From Subtercola frigoramans (GTDB lineage Bacteria > Actinomycetota > Actinomycetes > Actinomycetales > Microbacteriaceae), in contig NZ_JAFBBU010000001.1 in the NCBI RefSeq assembly GCF_016907385.1, forward strand, positions 620,001 to 684,000: a stretch of 64,000 nt of DNA, in the 5' to 3' direction. Positions 41,636 through 51,173 of this stretch are shown here, in pieces. The notes beneath the pieces are model-generated. The model did not search any database, had not been told where the DNA came from, and was given only the letters and a program-made list of their open reading frames with translations. Position 1 is the first letter of the stretch; the number at the start of each line of letters is the position of its first letter. The translations under genes and the position numbers were made by a program.

Positions 41636-42874
41636 GTGCCCATGGAGAATGAGCCTGTTGTGAAGAGAGACGCTGATCGCCTGCAGGCATCACGGGTGCT
41701 CGAGATCGCCCGTGCAGACCCGGGCGCCCTCGATGCGCTCGAGGCCGCCTATTCCGGCCGCTTCGCTGTCATGGATGCCCTGTGGTGGTCCGCGCATCCG
41801 CTCACCCGCGCGCCAAGCGGCGCGCTCGACCCGGCCATGGCTCTGCCCGCCGCTCGCGCTGCAGCGTATTCGCGAGAGGCATCGTCGTCTCCGATTGTCG
41901 AGATCGATGACCCGGCTACCGGCGAGACGCTGGCAGTGACGCGCGCAGAAGCAGAACTGATCGGGCTTGAGGAGCAACTGGATGCCGACCGGCGGGCCCT
42001 CGGCGACGCCATCGAGTCGTGTCGACCGCACCTCGAGGAGGTCGAGTCGCGGCTCCAGGAGCTGGCGCTGCCGGCACCCACCCTCGAGGCGGCTCATCGG
42101 CCGGGGACGCGCGCAGACGGGGGAACAATCGCGGGGTCCATCGGCGTGACCACCTCTGCTCGCCACGGCTTCGGTGGCCGTATGGCCGGAGCTGACACCG
42201 ATGCGGAGGGGTCAGACGAGCATCCGGATGCCCGGATCTCGGCCTCGGCGTGGCGCAGGAGGTCCATGATCTGGATGTCGGCGGCAGTGACGATGACCGT
42301 ACTCCTGCTCGTCGGCGTCGTGCTGGTCGTTGCTCAGCAGGCGGGATCGCTCGGCGGCACCACAGCCGTCGGCTCTGCCGGCACGGGCGGCGACTCTGCA
42401 GCGACACCACCGCCGACTGCAGTGGCCGGCGCGAGCCTCGGGCTGACGATCTTCGAAGACCCCACTCTCGCCCCATCGATCCCTCCGGCCAACATCGACC
42501 CGTACTACAAGCCGGATTCGCTGCGCCTCCTGGGTGTCGCAGACTCCGACCTGACCGTCTACGCCGTCGAGAACCGCATCAACCAACCGTGCCTGCTCGC
42601 TGTCTACACCGATGGAACCCAGAGTGCGACGTGCGTGACGAAAGACGAGTTCGCATCGATGGGAATCGAACTGCGCATCACGAGCCTGAATGCCCGCAAA
42701 GGCTCCGACACCTACCCGTACCGCTCTGGCGCACATGATGTGGTGTTCTGGAACCCCGACGGTTCGTATGGCGTGAGTTCGAGCCCGGTCCCGTCGAGGG
42801 ACAGTTCGAGCTATGGGGTGAACCCGCAGCAGGCCCCGACTCCGCAGCCGACGCCCACTCCCGCCGACGGATGA
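41636..42874 (+). CDS. single-pass membrane protein, function unknown
   Basis: A 412-aa protein. The N-terminal 190 residues are cytoplasmic, acidic and partly helical (LIGLEEQLDADRRALGDAIE). One transmembrane helix lies at about residues 215-240 (WMSAAVTMTVLLLVGVVLVV). The outer domain (about 260-395) has PDSLRLLGVADSDLTVYAVE and GSDTYPYRSGAHDVVFWNPD and a possible disulfide (two Cys about 14 apart), ending in a Pro/Thr/Gln tail. No known domain recognised. GTG 41636 or ATG 41642 may be the start. Confidence 0.65.
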   Translation: MPMENEPVVKRDADRLQASRVLEIARADPGALDALEAAYSGRFAVMDALWWSAHPLTRAPSGALDPAMALPAARAAAYSREASSSPIVEIDDPATGETLAVTRAEAELIGLEEQLDADRRALGDAIESCRPHLEEVESRLQELALPAPTLEAAHRPGTRADGGTIAGSIGVTTSARHGFGGRMAGADTDAEGSDEHPDARISASAWRRRSMIWMSAAVTMTVLLLVGVVLVVAQQAGSLGGTTAVGSAGTGGDSAATPPPTAVAGASLGLTIFEDPTLAPSIPPANIDPYYKPDSLRLLGVADSDLTVYAVENRINQPCLLAVYTDGTQSATCVTKDEFASMGIELRITSLNARKGSDTYPYRSGAHDVVFWNPDGSYGVSSSPVPSRDSSSYGVNPQQAPTPQPTPTPADG

Positions 42875-42900
42875 GTCGCCGCCGCCACCGAGCTGATCGT

Positions 42901-42906
42901 TAGACT
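42901..42906 (+). promoter_or_regulatory. -10 box of leaderless promoter for the MaoC pair and murB
   Basis: TAGACT lies six bases before GTG 42913, which helps choose that codon over GTG 42910. Confidence 0.6.
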
Positions 42907-42912
42907 TGCGTG

Positions 42913-43359
42913 GTGCCAATCAACCCAGATCTCGCGGGCCGGGTGTTCGAGAAGACCTCCCCGTACCTCGTCGGGCGTGAGAAGGTCCGCGAGTTCGCTC
43001 GAGCGGTCTTCTCGACCAGCCCGCTCAACTTCGACGTCGACGCGGCCAGGGCGGCGGGGTACAGCGATGTGGTGGCTCCGCCCACCTTCGCTGTCATCCT
43101 GCAGCAGCTCACGCTCGATCAGCTGCTTGCCGACCCCGATGCCGGTATCGACTTCTCACGCGTGGTGCACGGCGACCAGCGGTTCACGCAGACGCGGCCG
43201 ATCGTCGCCGGCGACGAACTCACGGCCACACTCACCATCGCCAGCGTCAAGACGCTCGGGGGCAACTCCATGGTCACCTCAGAATCACGCATCGAAGATG
43301 CGGCAGGCGCGCACGTTGTGACCGCAATCTCCACCCTCGTCGTCAGGGGTGACGAATGA
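42913..43359 (+). CDS. MaoC-like dehydratase, HadA-type subunit
   Basis: A 148-aa hot-dog-fold protein with the FAS1/MaoC N-terminal pattern: YLVGREKVREFARAVFSTSP, AAGYSDVVAPPTFAVILQQL and VHGDQRFTQTRPIVAGDELT. It lacks the hydratase-2 Asp/His dyad, as do HadA/HadC subunits, so it should act as the partner of the catalytic subunit encoded next with an ATGA overlap. In mycolate-free actinobacteria the pair probably serves as the (3R)-hydroxyacyl-ACP dehydratase of fatty acid synthesis; that step is inferred. Confidence 0.85.
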   Translation: MPINPDLAGRVFEKTSPYLVGREKVREFARAVFSTSPLNFDVDAARAAGYSDVVAPPTFAVILQQLTLDQLLADPDAGIDFSRVVHGDQRFTQTRPIVAGDELTATLTIASVKTLGGNSMVTSESRIEDAAGAHVVTAISTLVVRGDE

Positions 43360-43811
43360 GCGTCATCACCCCGGCCGATTTCGCCGCGCTCGCCGTGGGC
43401 GATGTCGTCGCAGAACGCCAGTTCACCCTCACCCGTGACTCGCTCGTGAGGTATGCCGGCGCGTCAGGCGACTTCAATACGATCCACTATCGCGATGACA
43501 TTGCGAGGTCTGTCGGCCTCGAGGGCGTTCTCGCCCACGGCATGCTCACGATGGGCTTCGCGATCCAGCCCGTGCTCGAGTGGCTCGGTGACCCTGCGCT
43601 CATCGACGACTACCAGGTGCGCTTCACCCGCCCGGTCTACGTCGACGGCGAAACCGGTGCCGAGGTGTCGGTCTCGGCGAAGATCGGGCAGCTCGATGCC
43701 GAAGCCGGCACCGCCCGCGTCGACCTCGTCGTCACCGCGGCCGGCCAGACCGTGCTCGGCAAGTCCCAGATCCGCATCCACGCCCCGGTGGCAGCGCTTC
43801 AGGCCCCATGA
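43356..43811 (+). CDS. MaoC-like dehydratase, HadB-type catalytic subunit
   Basis: A 151-aa hot-dog-fold protein carrying the hydratase-2 motif: RYAGASGDFNTIHYRDDIAR holds the catalytic Asp and His, followed by GLEGVLAHGMLTMGFAIQPV. It forms the active heterodimer with the upstream subunit. Starts overlap stops on both sides (ATGA), so the HadA-type, HadB-type and murB genes are co-translated. Confidence 0.88.
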   Translation: MSVITPADFAALAVGDVVAERQFTLTRDSLVRYAGASGDFNTIHYRDDIARSVGLEGVLAHGMLTMGFAIQPVLEWLGDPALIDDYQVRFTRPVYVDGETGAEVSVSAKIGQLDAEAGTARVDLVVTAAGQTVLGKSQIRIHAPVAALQAP

Positions 43812-45016
43812 TCGAAGAAACCACCGACACCGCTCTCGCGCCGCTCACCACGCTGCGCGTCGGGGGGGTGGCTGCGCGGCTCGTGACGGCGTCTGACCGT
43901 GAGAGCCTCATCGAAGCGAGCCTTCATGCGTGGCACGACGGCGACGAGTGGATGATCCTCGGCGGCGGCTCGAACGTGGTCGTCTCCGACGACGGTTTCG
44001 CGGGCACGGTCATCCGCGTCGCCTCGCGCGGCATCATCGTGACCGAAGCGGTGCCGGGCGACCCGCCCGCGTCCGTTCGCCTGCTGGTGCAGGCGGGTGA
44101 ACCGTGGGACGACGTCGTGCGCTACGCGGTCGAGCGCGGGTTCAGCGGAATCGAGGCGCTCTCGGGCATTCCCGGTTCGACGGGTGCCGCGCCGATCCAG
44201 AATATCGGCGCGTACGGCCAGGAGATCGCTTCATCCCTCACCGGCGTCGAGTTTCTCGACTACGACACCGAAGAGGTGCAGTGGCTCGGGGCGAACGAGC
44301 TGGGTTTCGGGTACCGCACGAGCGTCTTCAAGGCAGGCCGTCGTGGTGTCGTGCTCGCCGTCGGGCTGCGACTGCACGTCGACGCAGAATCGAGCGGGAG
44401 CGCGAGTGCCAGCACTGCCACCGGCGCCGGGCCAGACTCCCTCGGCCGGCCGATCGAGTACGGCCAGCTCGCAACCGCACTCGGCGTTCAGCCCGGCGAT
44501 CGGGTCGCCGTGGGGCTGGTTCGTGACGCGGTGCTTCGACTCCGGGCATCCAAAGGCATGATTCTCGACGCGAGCGACCCCGATTCGGTCAGCGCCGGTT
44601 CGTTCTTCACCAACCCCATCGTGAGCGAGGCCTTCGCGCGCACGCTTCCCTCCGACGCGCCGCGCTGGCTGGTCGAGCCTGAGGCTGCTCCCGTCGTGAG
44701 GGCGCTGGGCGAGGAGCCGGAGCCTGAGGTCTTCAGCACCCATGTCACCCCACCGGGCGGCTACCCGGTGAAGCTCAGCGCTGCCTGGCTGATCGAGCAC
44801 GCCGGAATCGCCCGCGGGTTCGCGATTCCCGGCTCCCGGGCGGCCATCTCGGGCAAACACACGCTCGCGCTGACGAACCGCGGCAGTGCGACGGCAGCCG
44901 AGATCGCCGAACTGGCGCGCTTTGTGCAGTGGCGGGTGCAGGCCGAGTTCGGTGTGAATCTCTCGCCCGAGCCGGTCTTTGTCGGGTTCGACGCCGAGCA
45001 GGCGAACGACCTGTAA
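43808..45016 (+). CDS. murB: UDP-N-acetylenolpyruvoylglucosamine reductase
   Basis: A 402-aa FAD enzyme reducing UDP-GlcNAc-enolpyruvate to UDP-MurNAc in peptidoglycan synthesis. FAD-binding blocks are LTTLRVGGVAARLV, MILGGGSNVVVSDDGF and GIPGSTGAAPIQNIGAYGQE (type I MurB), with NELGFGYRTSVFK holding the substrate Tyr/Arg region. The catalytic Ser lies in SAGSFFTNPIVSE and the C-terminal Glu region in LTNRGSATAAEIAEL. Linkage of had genes and murB is conserved in Actinobacteria. Confidence 0.95.
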   Translation: MIEETTDTALAPLTTLRVGGVAARLVTASDRESLIEASLHAWHDGDEWMILGGGSNVVVSDDGFAGTVIRVASRGIIVTEAVPGDPPASVRLLVQAGEPWDDVVRYAVERGFSGIEALSGIPGSTGAAPIQNIGAYGQEIASSLTGVEFLDYDTEEVQWLGANELGFGYRTSVFKAGRRGVVLAVGLRLHVDAESSGSASASTATGAGPDSLGRPIEYGQLATALGVQPGDRVAVGLVRDAVLRLRASKGMILDASDPDSVSAGSFFTNPIVSEAFARTLPSDAPRWLVEPEAAPVVRALGEEPEPEVFSTHVTPPGGYPVKLSAAWLIEHAGIARGFAIPGSRAAISGKHTLALTNRGSATAAEIAELARFVQWRVQAEFGVNLSPEPVFVGFDAEQANDL

Positions 45017-45086
45017 CGGCCCGTCGGCCGCTGTGACGCGCGCCAGACGTTCGACCAGAATCGCCGGTTGTGACCCGCGCAGCCCC

Positions 45087-45710
45087 TCAGATCAACCCGA
45101 GCTCCATCGCCCGCGTCACGGCCCGCGTGCGGTCGGTCACGGTCAGCTTCTCGAAGGTGTGCTGCAGGTGCGTCTTCACCGTCGCTTCGCCGATGACCAG
45201 CGTTCGGGCGATCTCGGGGTTGCTGTTGCCGGCCGCGACGAGCCTGAGCACGTCGAGCTCCCGGGCGCTCAGTTTCGGAACAGGCGCGCGGTCTTCGCGC
45301 ATCCTCTGCACGAGCAGGGAGGCGATCGAGGGCGCCAGCACGGTCTGACCGGCTGCGACGGCCCGCACTCCCGCGAGGATCTCCTCTGGCGGCGCCGCCT
45401 TCACCAGGTATCCGCTGGCCCCCGCTTCGATCGCCAGCAGAATGTCGTCGTCTGTCTCATAGGTCGTCAATACGAGCACCCGGATGCCCGTCGATTCCGC
45501 CACGATGCGAGCCGTTGCTTCGGCTCCGCTGAGCCCGGGCATTCGGAGGTCCATGACCACGAGGTCAGGCCTGAGGCTCAACGCGAGCACAACGGCTTCG
45601 AGGCCATTCACCGCTTCGCCGACGACCTCCACGTCGACTGCTGATTCGAGAAGCGCCACTACCCCGGCACGAACGATCGGATGATCGTCGGCGACCACCA
45701 CGCGGATCAC
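45087..45710 (-). CDS. NarL/LuxR-type response regulator
   Basis: A 207-aa two-component regulator. The receiver has VVVADDHPIVRAG (acidic pocket) and DLVVMDLRMPGLSG with the phospho-acceptor Asp at residue 54, plus YLVKAAPPEEIL (conserved Lys). The output is a LuxR helix-turn-helix: LSARELDVLRLVAAGNSNPE followed by EATVKTHLQHTFEKL. Its ATG overlaps the stop of the sensor kinase gene (four bases), so the two form one system. Likely targets are its own operon with the ABC exporter genes upstream. Confidence 0.92.
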   Translation of the reverse strand: MIRVVVADDHPIVRAGVVALLESAVDVEVVGEAVNGLEAVVLALSLRPDLVVMDLRMPGLSGAEATARIVAESTGIRVLVLTTYETDDDILLAIEAGASGYLVKAAPPEEILAGVRAVAAGQTVLAPSIASLLVQRMREDRAPVPKLSARELDVLRLVAAGNSNPEIARTLVIGEATVKTHLQHTFEKLTVTDRTRAVTRAMELGLI

Positions 45711-46945
45711 GAGGCCACTCTCTCTGCGAGCGACGGCAGGGAGACCGTCAGTTCGACCCCACCCTGGGAGGAGGGCCCGATCGCGAGTTCGCCGCCGAGC
45801 AGGGCAAGCCGCTGCTGCATGCCGCTCAGGCCGAACCCGTCGTCGAGCGGGCGCGAGGGGTCGATGCCCGTTCCGTCGTCACCGACCGAGAGAACGATCC
45901 GGTGCCGCACGCCGTCCGAAGGCGCGAGCGCCACAGAGGGGTGGCCGCCCGCACTTCCGGTTGTCGTCAGACGCATGACCACCCGCGACGCGTGGGAGTG
46001 CTTCCGCACGTTCGCCAGCGCCTCCTGCGCCGATCTCAGCAGCACCACCTCGACCTCGTTCGGTTCGGGGTGGTACCCCTCGGTATTCAGGGAGATGGTG
46101 ACACCCGTCTCGCGGGTGAACCGGGCGTTGAGGCGGCCGAGCGCGGCCGGCAGGCCGCCATCCACCGCCACGGGCGTGCCGGCGGCGACGAGCGCACGGG
46201 TTTCGACGAGTGCCTCGCGGGCGATGTCTTCGATGAGGGTCAGGTCGAGCTTCACGGAGGGCTGATCATCCGTCACCGCCCGCGAAGCGCGCTGGGCCAC
46301 CATCACCAGTCCGGTGAGGCTCTGGGCGATCGTGTCGTGTATCTCGCCGGCCAGCCGTTCGCGCTCGCTCAGAATGCCGCTGTCGCGGTTCAGTACCGCG
46401 AGCTCGTGCTGGGTCGCCTGGAGCTCGGCCAGGAGTCGGGTGTTCTCCTGCCCCTGCCCCAGTGCAAACGAGAACCAGAGACCGAGGGCGAGGCTGAAGA
46501 GCAGGGAGATCGCTTCGATGGTGATCGCCTGCACGATGGCCTGCGGGGAGGTGCCGGTCGAGAACAGAAACCCGAGCGTCACGGCAACGGCGAGAATGAC
46601 GTTGAGCACGATCGCGCGGCGAAGCGGGTCGACAGTGAACCAGATGATCGGGAAGGTGATGGCCTGCAGGGTGGCCAGGGATGGATTGAACCCCACGCCG
46701 ACGCTGGTGCAGACGATTGCCAGGAGGGGAAAGCCGAGCGCCCGGAGGCTGGTGCGGTGGCACTCGTCGTCGTCGAGGAGGAACCCTCGCCAGCCGAAGA
46801 GAACGTAGCCGAGCGCGAGTACGAGCAGGCAGACCCAGGCGCCGATCGCTGTGGTGGGAGATTCGGCGAAGTCGGTGGCAGCGACGGCCGCCATCGCGGC
46901 GAGGGTGACCCCCACCGCGATGTGCCACCAGCTGAATCTGTTCAC
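45707..46945 (-). CDS. sensor histidine kinase (HisKA_3 type)
   Basis: A 412-aa membrane kinase. About five N-terminal helices span residues 5-155 (for example AIVQAITIEAISLLFSLALG). A short coiled coil leads to the dimerisation domain ERERLAGEIHDTIAQSLTGL with the phospho-accepting His, and a HATPase_c domain follows with ALANVRKHSHASRVVMRL (N box) and SVGDDGTGIDPSRP plus GFGLSGMQQRLALLGG (G boxes). The membrane sensor lacks an outer domain, so it may sense membrane stress or signal via the adjacent ABC transporter, as in DesK/LiaS-like systems. Confidence 0.9.
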   Translation of the reverse strand: MNRFSWWHIAVGVTLAAMAAVAATDFAESPTTAIGAWVCLLVLALGYVLFGWRGFLLDDDECHRTSLRALGFPLLAIVCTSVGVGFNPSLATLQAITFPIIWFTVDPLRRAIVLNVILAVAVTLGFLFSTGTSPQAIVQAITIEAISLLFSLALGLWFSFALGQGQENTRLLAELQATQHELAVLNRDSGILSERERLAGEIHDTIAQSLTGLVMVAQRASRAVTDDQPSVKLDLTLIEDIAREALVETRALVAAGTPVAVDGGLPAALGRLNARFTRETGVTISLNTEGYHPEPNEVEVVLLRSAQEALANVRKHSHASRVVMRLTTTGSAGGHPSVALAPSDGVRHRIVLSVGDDGTGIDPSRPLDDGFGLSGMQQRLALLGGELAIGPSSQGGVELTVSLPSLAERVAS

Positions 46946-47818
46946 TCAGCTATCTTTGCGGATCCAGCGGAACGTCACGCGGCACACCACGAGCCCGGCG
47001 ACCAGCCAGACCAGCAGTGCAATGGCGACGCCAGCCAGGTTCCAGGCTCCGCCGCTCTCGACGGTGGCGAACGATTCGGGCAGGAAGACCGCCCGCATGC
47101 CCTGTGCCATCCACTTCAGAGGGAAGAGGCTGGCGACGCTCTGCAGCCAGTCCGGCAGCAGCGCGAACTGCAGGTAGACCCCGGAGATGAACTGCAGGAT
47201 GAGCACGGGCGGAATGATCACGGCGGTGGCGCTGCGGCCTGTGCGGGGCAACCTCGAGATGGCGATGCCCAGCACCGCCGAGGTGGCGATTCCGAGCAGA
47301 TAGACCCAGGCGAAGGTCATCCACTTGGCCAGGTCGGTGGGCAGCGCGACGTCGAAGGCGAAACGGGCCACCAGCAGTAGCAGCCCGATCTGCAGCAACG
47401 ACGTCACGAAGACCTGGCCCATCTTGCCGAAGAAGTACGAGAGCACTGGCAGGGGTGTGCCGCCGAGTCGTTTCAGGGTGCCGTCGCTGCGTTCCATCGC
47501 GATGTCGACGCCGAGGTTCTGAACGCCACTGAGCAGGATGCCCGCGGCGATCATTCCCGGCAGGTAGAACGCGGCCTGGCTGATGCCGCCGGTGCCATCG
47601 GGGTTGGTGCCGATGTTGCCCATGCCCTGGAAGGCCACGGAGAAGATCGAGAGCATGATGACCGGGAAGAGAAAGGTGAAGAAGAGGGTGTCGGTCTGGC
47701 GGAAGTAGACCTTCGTCTCGTAGCCGATTCGGTTGGCGCCGAGGCGGATGGTGCGCGCGAGGCCGAATGACGGGTTGCCGGGTCTGGCGCTCGGGGTGCG
47801 AAGCGTTGTGGTGGTCAT
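46946..47818 (-). CDS. ABC-2 type transporter permease
   Basis: A 290-aa permease with six helices and the ABC-2 profile: LFFTFLFPVIMLSIFSVAFQ, a GMIAAGILLSG turn, MERSDGTLKRLGGTPLPVLS and ILQFISGVYLQFALLPDWLQ followed by FPLKWMAQGMRAVFLP. It pairs with the ATPase encoded upstream, whose stop overlaps this start (ATGA). Directly followed by the sensor kinase. The ATPase, permease, kinase, regulator order is typical of drug or peptide detoxification modules. Confidence 0.9.
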   Translation of the reverse strand: MTTTTLRTPSARPGNPSFGLARTIRLGANRIGYETKVYFRQTDTLFFTFLFPVIMLSIFSVAFQGMGNIGTNPDGTGGISQAAFYLPGMIAAGILLSGVQNLGVDIAMERSDGTLKRLGGTPLPVLSYFFGKMGQVFVTSLLQIGLLLLVARFAFDVALPTDLAKWMTFAWVYLLGIATSAVLGIAISRLPRTGRSATAVIIPPVLILQFISGVYLQFALLPDWLQSVASLFPLKWMAQGMRAVFLPESFATVESGGAWNLAGVAIALLVWLVAGLVVCRVTFRWIRKDS

Positions 47819-48762
47819 GCGAGTCCGTTCTCCTTCGAGGAGGTGCCGGCGATGGCGGCTTCGGTGGTGAGGGTGTTTGCCGCGACCCTGGCCGACGATT
47901 CGCCGTGCGAGGCCGGGCCTGAGTCGGCGACCAGTCCGAGATAGATGTCTTCGAGGCTCGGTCGTACGACCTCGAGGTTCTGGGGTTCGCCGATGCGCCG
48001 CACAAGGTCGGCGACCGTCGCCCCCGGATCGTGGGACCGGACTTCGCGCGACACGCCGTTCTCGAGCCAACGCACAATGGGTACGCGCGCTTCAGCCGAG
48101 CCCAGGGAGCCGACGGGCCCGATGTCGATGAGCTTCCCGCCAGCCACCACGGCGGCCCGGTCGCTCAGCTGGGCGGCTTCATCGAGGTAGTGCGTCGTCA
48201 GCAGGATGGTCGTTCCCTCCCGTTTGAGCTCATGAATCAGTTCCCAGAACTGGCGTCTCGCCTCCGGGTCGAATCCTGTGGTGGGTTCGTCGAGAAACAG
48301 CAATTCGGGTCTGCCGATGACACCCAGCGCCACGTCGACCCTTCGCCGTTGGCCGCCCGAGAGGTTCTTGATCCGGGTGCCGGCCTTCTCTTCGAGCCCG
48401 ACGGCTGCGATGACGTCGTTGACGCTCCGTGCGTTCGGATAGAAGCCGGCGAACTGGGTGAGCTGCTCGCGCACGGTCACGTTTCCACTCTCACCTGAAC
48501 TCTGCAGCACAATGCCCAGGCGGGCCTTCCACTCGAGCCCGCCGTGCTGCGGGTCGACCCCCAGCACGCGCGCCTCACCGCCGCTGCGGTCACGGTACCC
48601 CTCGAGAATCTCGATCGTGGTGCTCTTGCCTGCGCCGTTCGGGCCCAGCAGCGCGAAGGTCTCTCCTCGCTCGATGTCGAAGGTCACCCCATCCAGCGCG
48701 GCGAAGGCTCCATAGGACTTGGTGAGGTTCTGCACGCTCACGGCGATGTCTGTTGAAGTCAT
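47815..48762 (-). CDS. ABC transporter ATP-binding protein
   Basis: A 315-aa ATPase with Walker A LLGPNGAGKSTTIEIL, Q-loop GIVLQSSGES, signature NLSGGQRRRVDVALGV, Walker B ELLFLDEPTTGFDPEAR and H-loop ILLTTHYLDEA. The C-terminal extension of about 85 residues (to KENGLA) is common in DrrA-type exporters. ATG 48762 gives the standard N terminus; an upstream in-frame start at 48810 is unlikely. First gene of the four-gene exporter and two-component operon. Confidence 0.93.
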   Translation of the reverse strand: MTSTDIAVSVQNLTKSYGAFAALDGVTFDIERGETFALLGPNGAGKSTTIEILEGYRDRSGGEARVLGVDPQHGGLEWKARLGIVLQSSGESGNVTVREQLTQFAGFYPNARSVNDVIAAVGLEEKAGTRIKNLSGGQRRRVDVALGVIGRPELLFLDEPTTGFDPEARRQFWELIHELKREGTTILLTTHYLDEAAQLSDRAAVVAGGKLIDIGPVGSLGSAEARVPIVRWLENGVSREVRSHDPGATVADLVRRIGEPQNLEVVRPSLEDIYLGLVADSGPASHGESSARVAANTLTTEAAIAGTSSKENGLA

Positions 48763-48936
48763 GTACCCATCGTGCCCACACGCCAGCTCCAGCAACAGCC
48801 ACCAGTTCACCTATTTGGCCCTCCCCCGATCGGGGGATGGACACGGTGTGCTGGTCTTGGGATCATTCACGCAGAGAGGGATTTCTGTGGGCTTCCACAT
48901 CTTCGGGCTGGGCGAATGTGAAGGAGACGGGGCGCG

Positions 48937-49845
48937 ATGGCTACGGAGCCCGGCCTGCTTGGGGGTGCAGACCTGGTCTCCGAAGAGGAGATCCAGCGGC
49001 GCGTCGACTTTGCCGACGCTGCCCTCGCCCTCGTCAGGTGCGACGCCGGTGACTTGCGTCACCGCGTTCTCGTGCGAAAGGTCGCGTCGGGCGGGATCTC
49101 TGCAGATGAGGCCGTCGCGATCACCGCGGCCCGTGTCGGTGCGTCTATCGGCGACCCCGAGCTCACGGTGGGCTCGGGCGATGATGAGTATGAGATCCCC
49201 GGGTCCAGCACCCTGCGCAATCGCCTGGTCTCGCCGAGCCACCCATACGGGATCGACGACAGCGACGAGTTCCGGCGAATCGAGAGGGAGATCTCTCGCA
49301 TCCGCCTGGTGGAACTCGCGGCTGAGCCGGTCAGGGGCCACCTGGACTATGACCACATGAAACACATCCATCGCCGGATTTTCGGAGACGTCTTCCTCTG
49401 GGCGGGGCGCGAGCGAGTCGACCCTTCGTCGATCGTGCGCTTTGCTCCCGATGCCGTGCACTTCGAACCGGGCGACAATACTGCTCCGCCGATGAAATAC
49501 AGGTACTTTGCCGGGTCAGACATTGCCGAAGCCTGCTCTGTCGTGTACGCGCAACTTCACGAACTCCGCGCGCGAAAAGATCTCGGCAGGGCGGGAATCC
49601 TCGACCTCATGGCCGAACTGGCGGGTGAGATCCAGACCATCCACGCCTTCAGGGACGGCAACTCCCGCACGGTGTATGTCTTCGCGCTCCAGTTCTTCGA
49701 GGAGATCGGCTATCCCGCCGACCCCAGCCAGTTCCTGAAGAACTCAGAACTCCGGGACCGAATGATCCATGCGCGTTTTCAGAATCACGCGACAGGCAGG
49801 CATGAGGCCTACTTCCGAACGTTCGACGCACTGCTCGCCACGTAG
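48937..49845 (+). CDS. Fic-domain protein with N-terminal VbhA-like segment
   Basis: A 302-aa protein. The C-terminal Fic domain holds the active-site loop IHAFRDGNSRTVYVF (catalytic His at residue 236), a variant of HxFx(D/E)GNGR with Ser in place of the second Gly; DVFLWAGRERVDPSS is the preceding flap region. Fic enzymes transfer AMP or related groups to protein hydroxyls. The first 60 residues (RRVDFADAALALVRCDAGDL then VASGGISADEAVAI) resemble the VbhA antitoxin fold, but the inhibitory S/TxxxE motif is not recognisable. GAAGGAG precedes ATG 48937. It looks self-contained, with no separate antitoxin gene. Confidence 0.82.
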   Translation: MATEPGLLGGADLVSEEEIQRRVDFADAALALVRCDAGDLRHRVLVRKVASGGISADEAVAITAARVGASIGDPELTVGSGDDEYEIPGSSTLRNRLVSPSHPYGIDDSDEFRRIEREISRIRLVELAAEPVRGHLDYDHMKHIHRRIFGDVFLWAGRERVDPSSIVRFAPDAVHFEPGDNTAPPMKYRYFAGSDIAEACSVVYAQLHELRARKDLGRAGILDLMAELAGEIQTIHAFRDGNSRTVYVFALQFFEEIGYPADPSQFLKNSELRDRMIHARFQNHATGRHEAYFRTFDALLAT

Positions 49846-49909
49846 CAAGACAGTCGCGCCAATCGATCTCATGACCAGCGTGGCTCGACGGAATCGTGCA
49901 TGACCACCC

Positions 49910-51109
49910 TCACGTGAACAGGCGCTGAAGGCGCGATACTCCCTCGGCGAGGGCCTCGTCGCTCAGCGCGTACGACAACCGCAGGAACCCGCTCGGCCCG
50001 AATGCCTCACCGGGAATCACCGCGACCTCGACCTGCTCGAGAATCAGGTCGGCCAACTCGAGCGAGGTCGTCGGCGTGACCCCGCCCCATTCGCGGTTCA
50101 GCAGGCCCGTCACATCGGGGTACACGTAGAACGCGCCCTCGGGCGTCGGGGTATGGATGCCCGGAATCGCGTTGAGCCCGGCCACGATCGTCTTGCGGCG
50201 GCGGTCAAACGCCAGTCGCATCTCCTCGACGGCGGTCTGCGGGCCGGTCAGTGCCGCAAGGGCCGCGCGCTGCGAGATGTTCGAGACGTTCGACGAAAGG
50301 TGAGACTGCAGGTTTCCGGCCGCCTTGATGGCATCGGCCGGGCCGACCATCCATCCCACTCGCCATCCGGTCATGGCGTACGTCTTGGCGACGCCGTTGA
50401 CCAGGATCGTGCGGTCGGCAAGCGCGGGCACGGCCTCGACGATCGACACCGCCTTCACGCCGTCGTAAGTCAGGTTCTGGTAGATCTCGTCCGAGATCAC
50501 CCAGAGGCCGTGCTCGTCGGCCCATTCGCCGATCGCCTTCGTCTGCTCGGGTGAGTACACCGCTCCGGTGGGGTTCGACGGCGAGACGAACAGCAGAACC
50601 TTCGTTCGGTCGGTGCGTGCCGCTTCGAGCTGCTCCACGGTGACGAGGTACCCCTGGTCGCTCCCGGCGAAGACGTCGACCATCACACCGCCAGCGAGGG
50701 CGATGGCCTCGGGGTAGGTGGTCCAGTACGGCGACGGCACGAGTACCTCATCGCCCGGGTCGAGCAGCGTCGCGAACGATTGGTAGACAGCCTGCTTGCC
50801 ACCGTTCGTGACGATCACCTGTGCGGGGCTCACTTCGAGCCCACTGTCCCGCAGGGTCTTCGCCGCGATGGCCTCGCGCAACTCGGGGAGCCCGACGGCC
50901 GGCGTGTACTTGTGGTTCTTCGGGTCGCGCGCTGCAGCGACGGCAGCCTCGACGACGAAATCGGGCGTGGGAAAGTTGGGTTCGCCCGCGGCGAAGCTGA
51001 TGACCGGCCGGCCCGCAGCCTGAAGCGCCTTGGCCTTCGCGTCGACCTTGAGGGTCGCTGACTCGGCAATGGAGGAGATGCGGTGCGAGATTCTGGCGCG
51101 TTCAGTCAC
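49910..51109 (-). CDS. pyridoxal phosphate-dependent aspartate aminotransferase
   Basis: A 399-aa fold-type I class I/II aminotransferase. Landmarks: [49 protein letters not shown] (substrate Asn/Pro), [14 protein letters not shown] (PLP Asp/Tyr) and [20 protein letters not shown] with the Schiff-base Lys; [12 protein letters not shown] has the carboxylate-binding Arg. Position upstream of tRNA-Trp and secE is conserved in Microbacteriaceae, where it is annotated as aspartate transaminase. GTG start with TAAACT six bases upstream. Confidence 0.93.
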   Translation of the reverse strand: MTERARISHRISSIAESATLKVDAKAKALQAAGRPVISFAAGEPNFPTPDFVVEAAVAAARDPKNHKYTPAVGLPELREAIAAKTLRDSGLEVSPAQVIVTNGGKQAVYQSFATLLDPGDEVLVPSPYWTTYPEAIALAGGVMVDVFAGSDQGYLVTVEQLEAARTDRTKVLLFVSPSNPTGAVYSPEQTKAIGEWADEHGLWVISDEIYQNLTYDGVKAVSIVEAVPALADRTILVNGVAKTYAMTGWRVGWMVGPADAIKAAGNLQSHLSSNVSNISQRAALAALTGPQTAVEEMRLAFDRRRKTIVAGLNAIPGIHTPTPEGAFYVYPDVTGLLNREWGGVTPTTSLELADLILEQVEVAVIPGEAFGPSGFLRLSYALSDEALAEGVSRLQRLFT

Positions 51110-51115
51110 CAGGCA

Positions 51116-51121
51116 AGTTTA
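51116..51121 (-). promoter_or_regulatory. -10 box of leaderless aminotransferase promoter
   Basis: On the minus strand TAAACT is followed by six bases and the GTG at 51109. Confidence 0.6.
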
Positions 51122-51173
51122 GAGCACGACAGTCCCGAGTCCTCGGGCAACCGGATGATCGGCGAGCCAGTGA

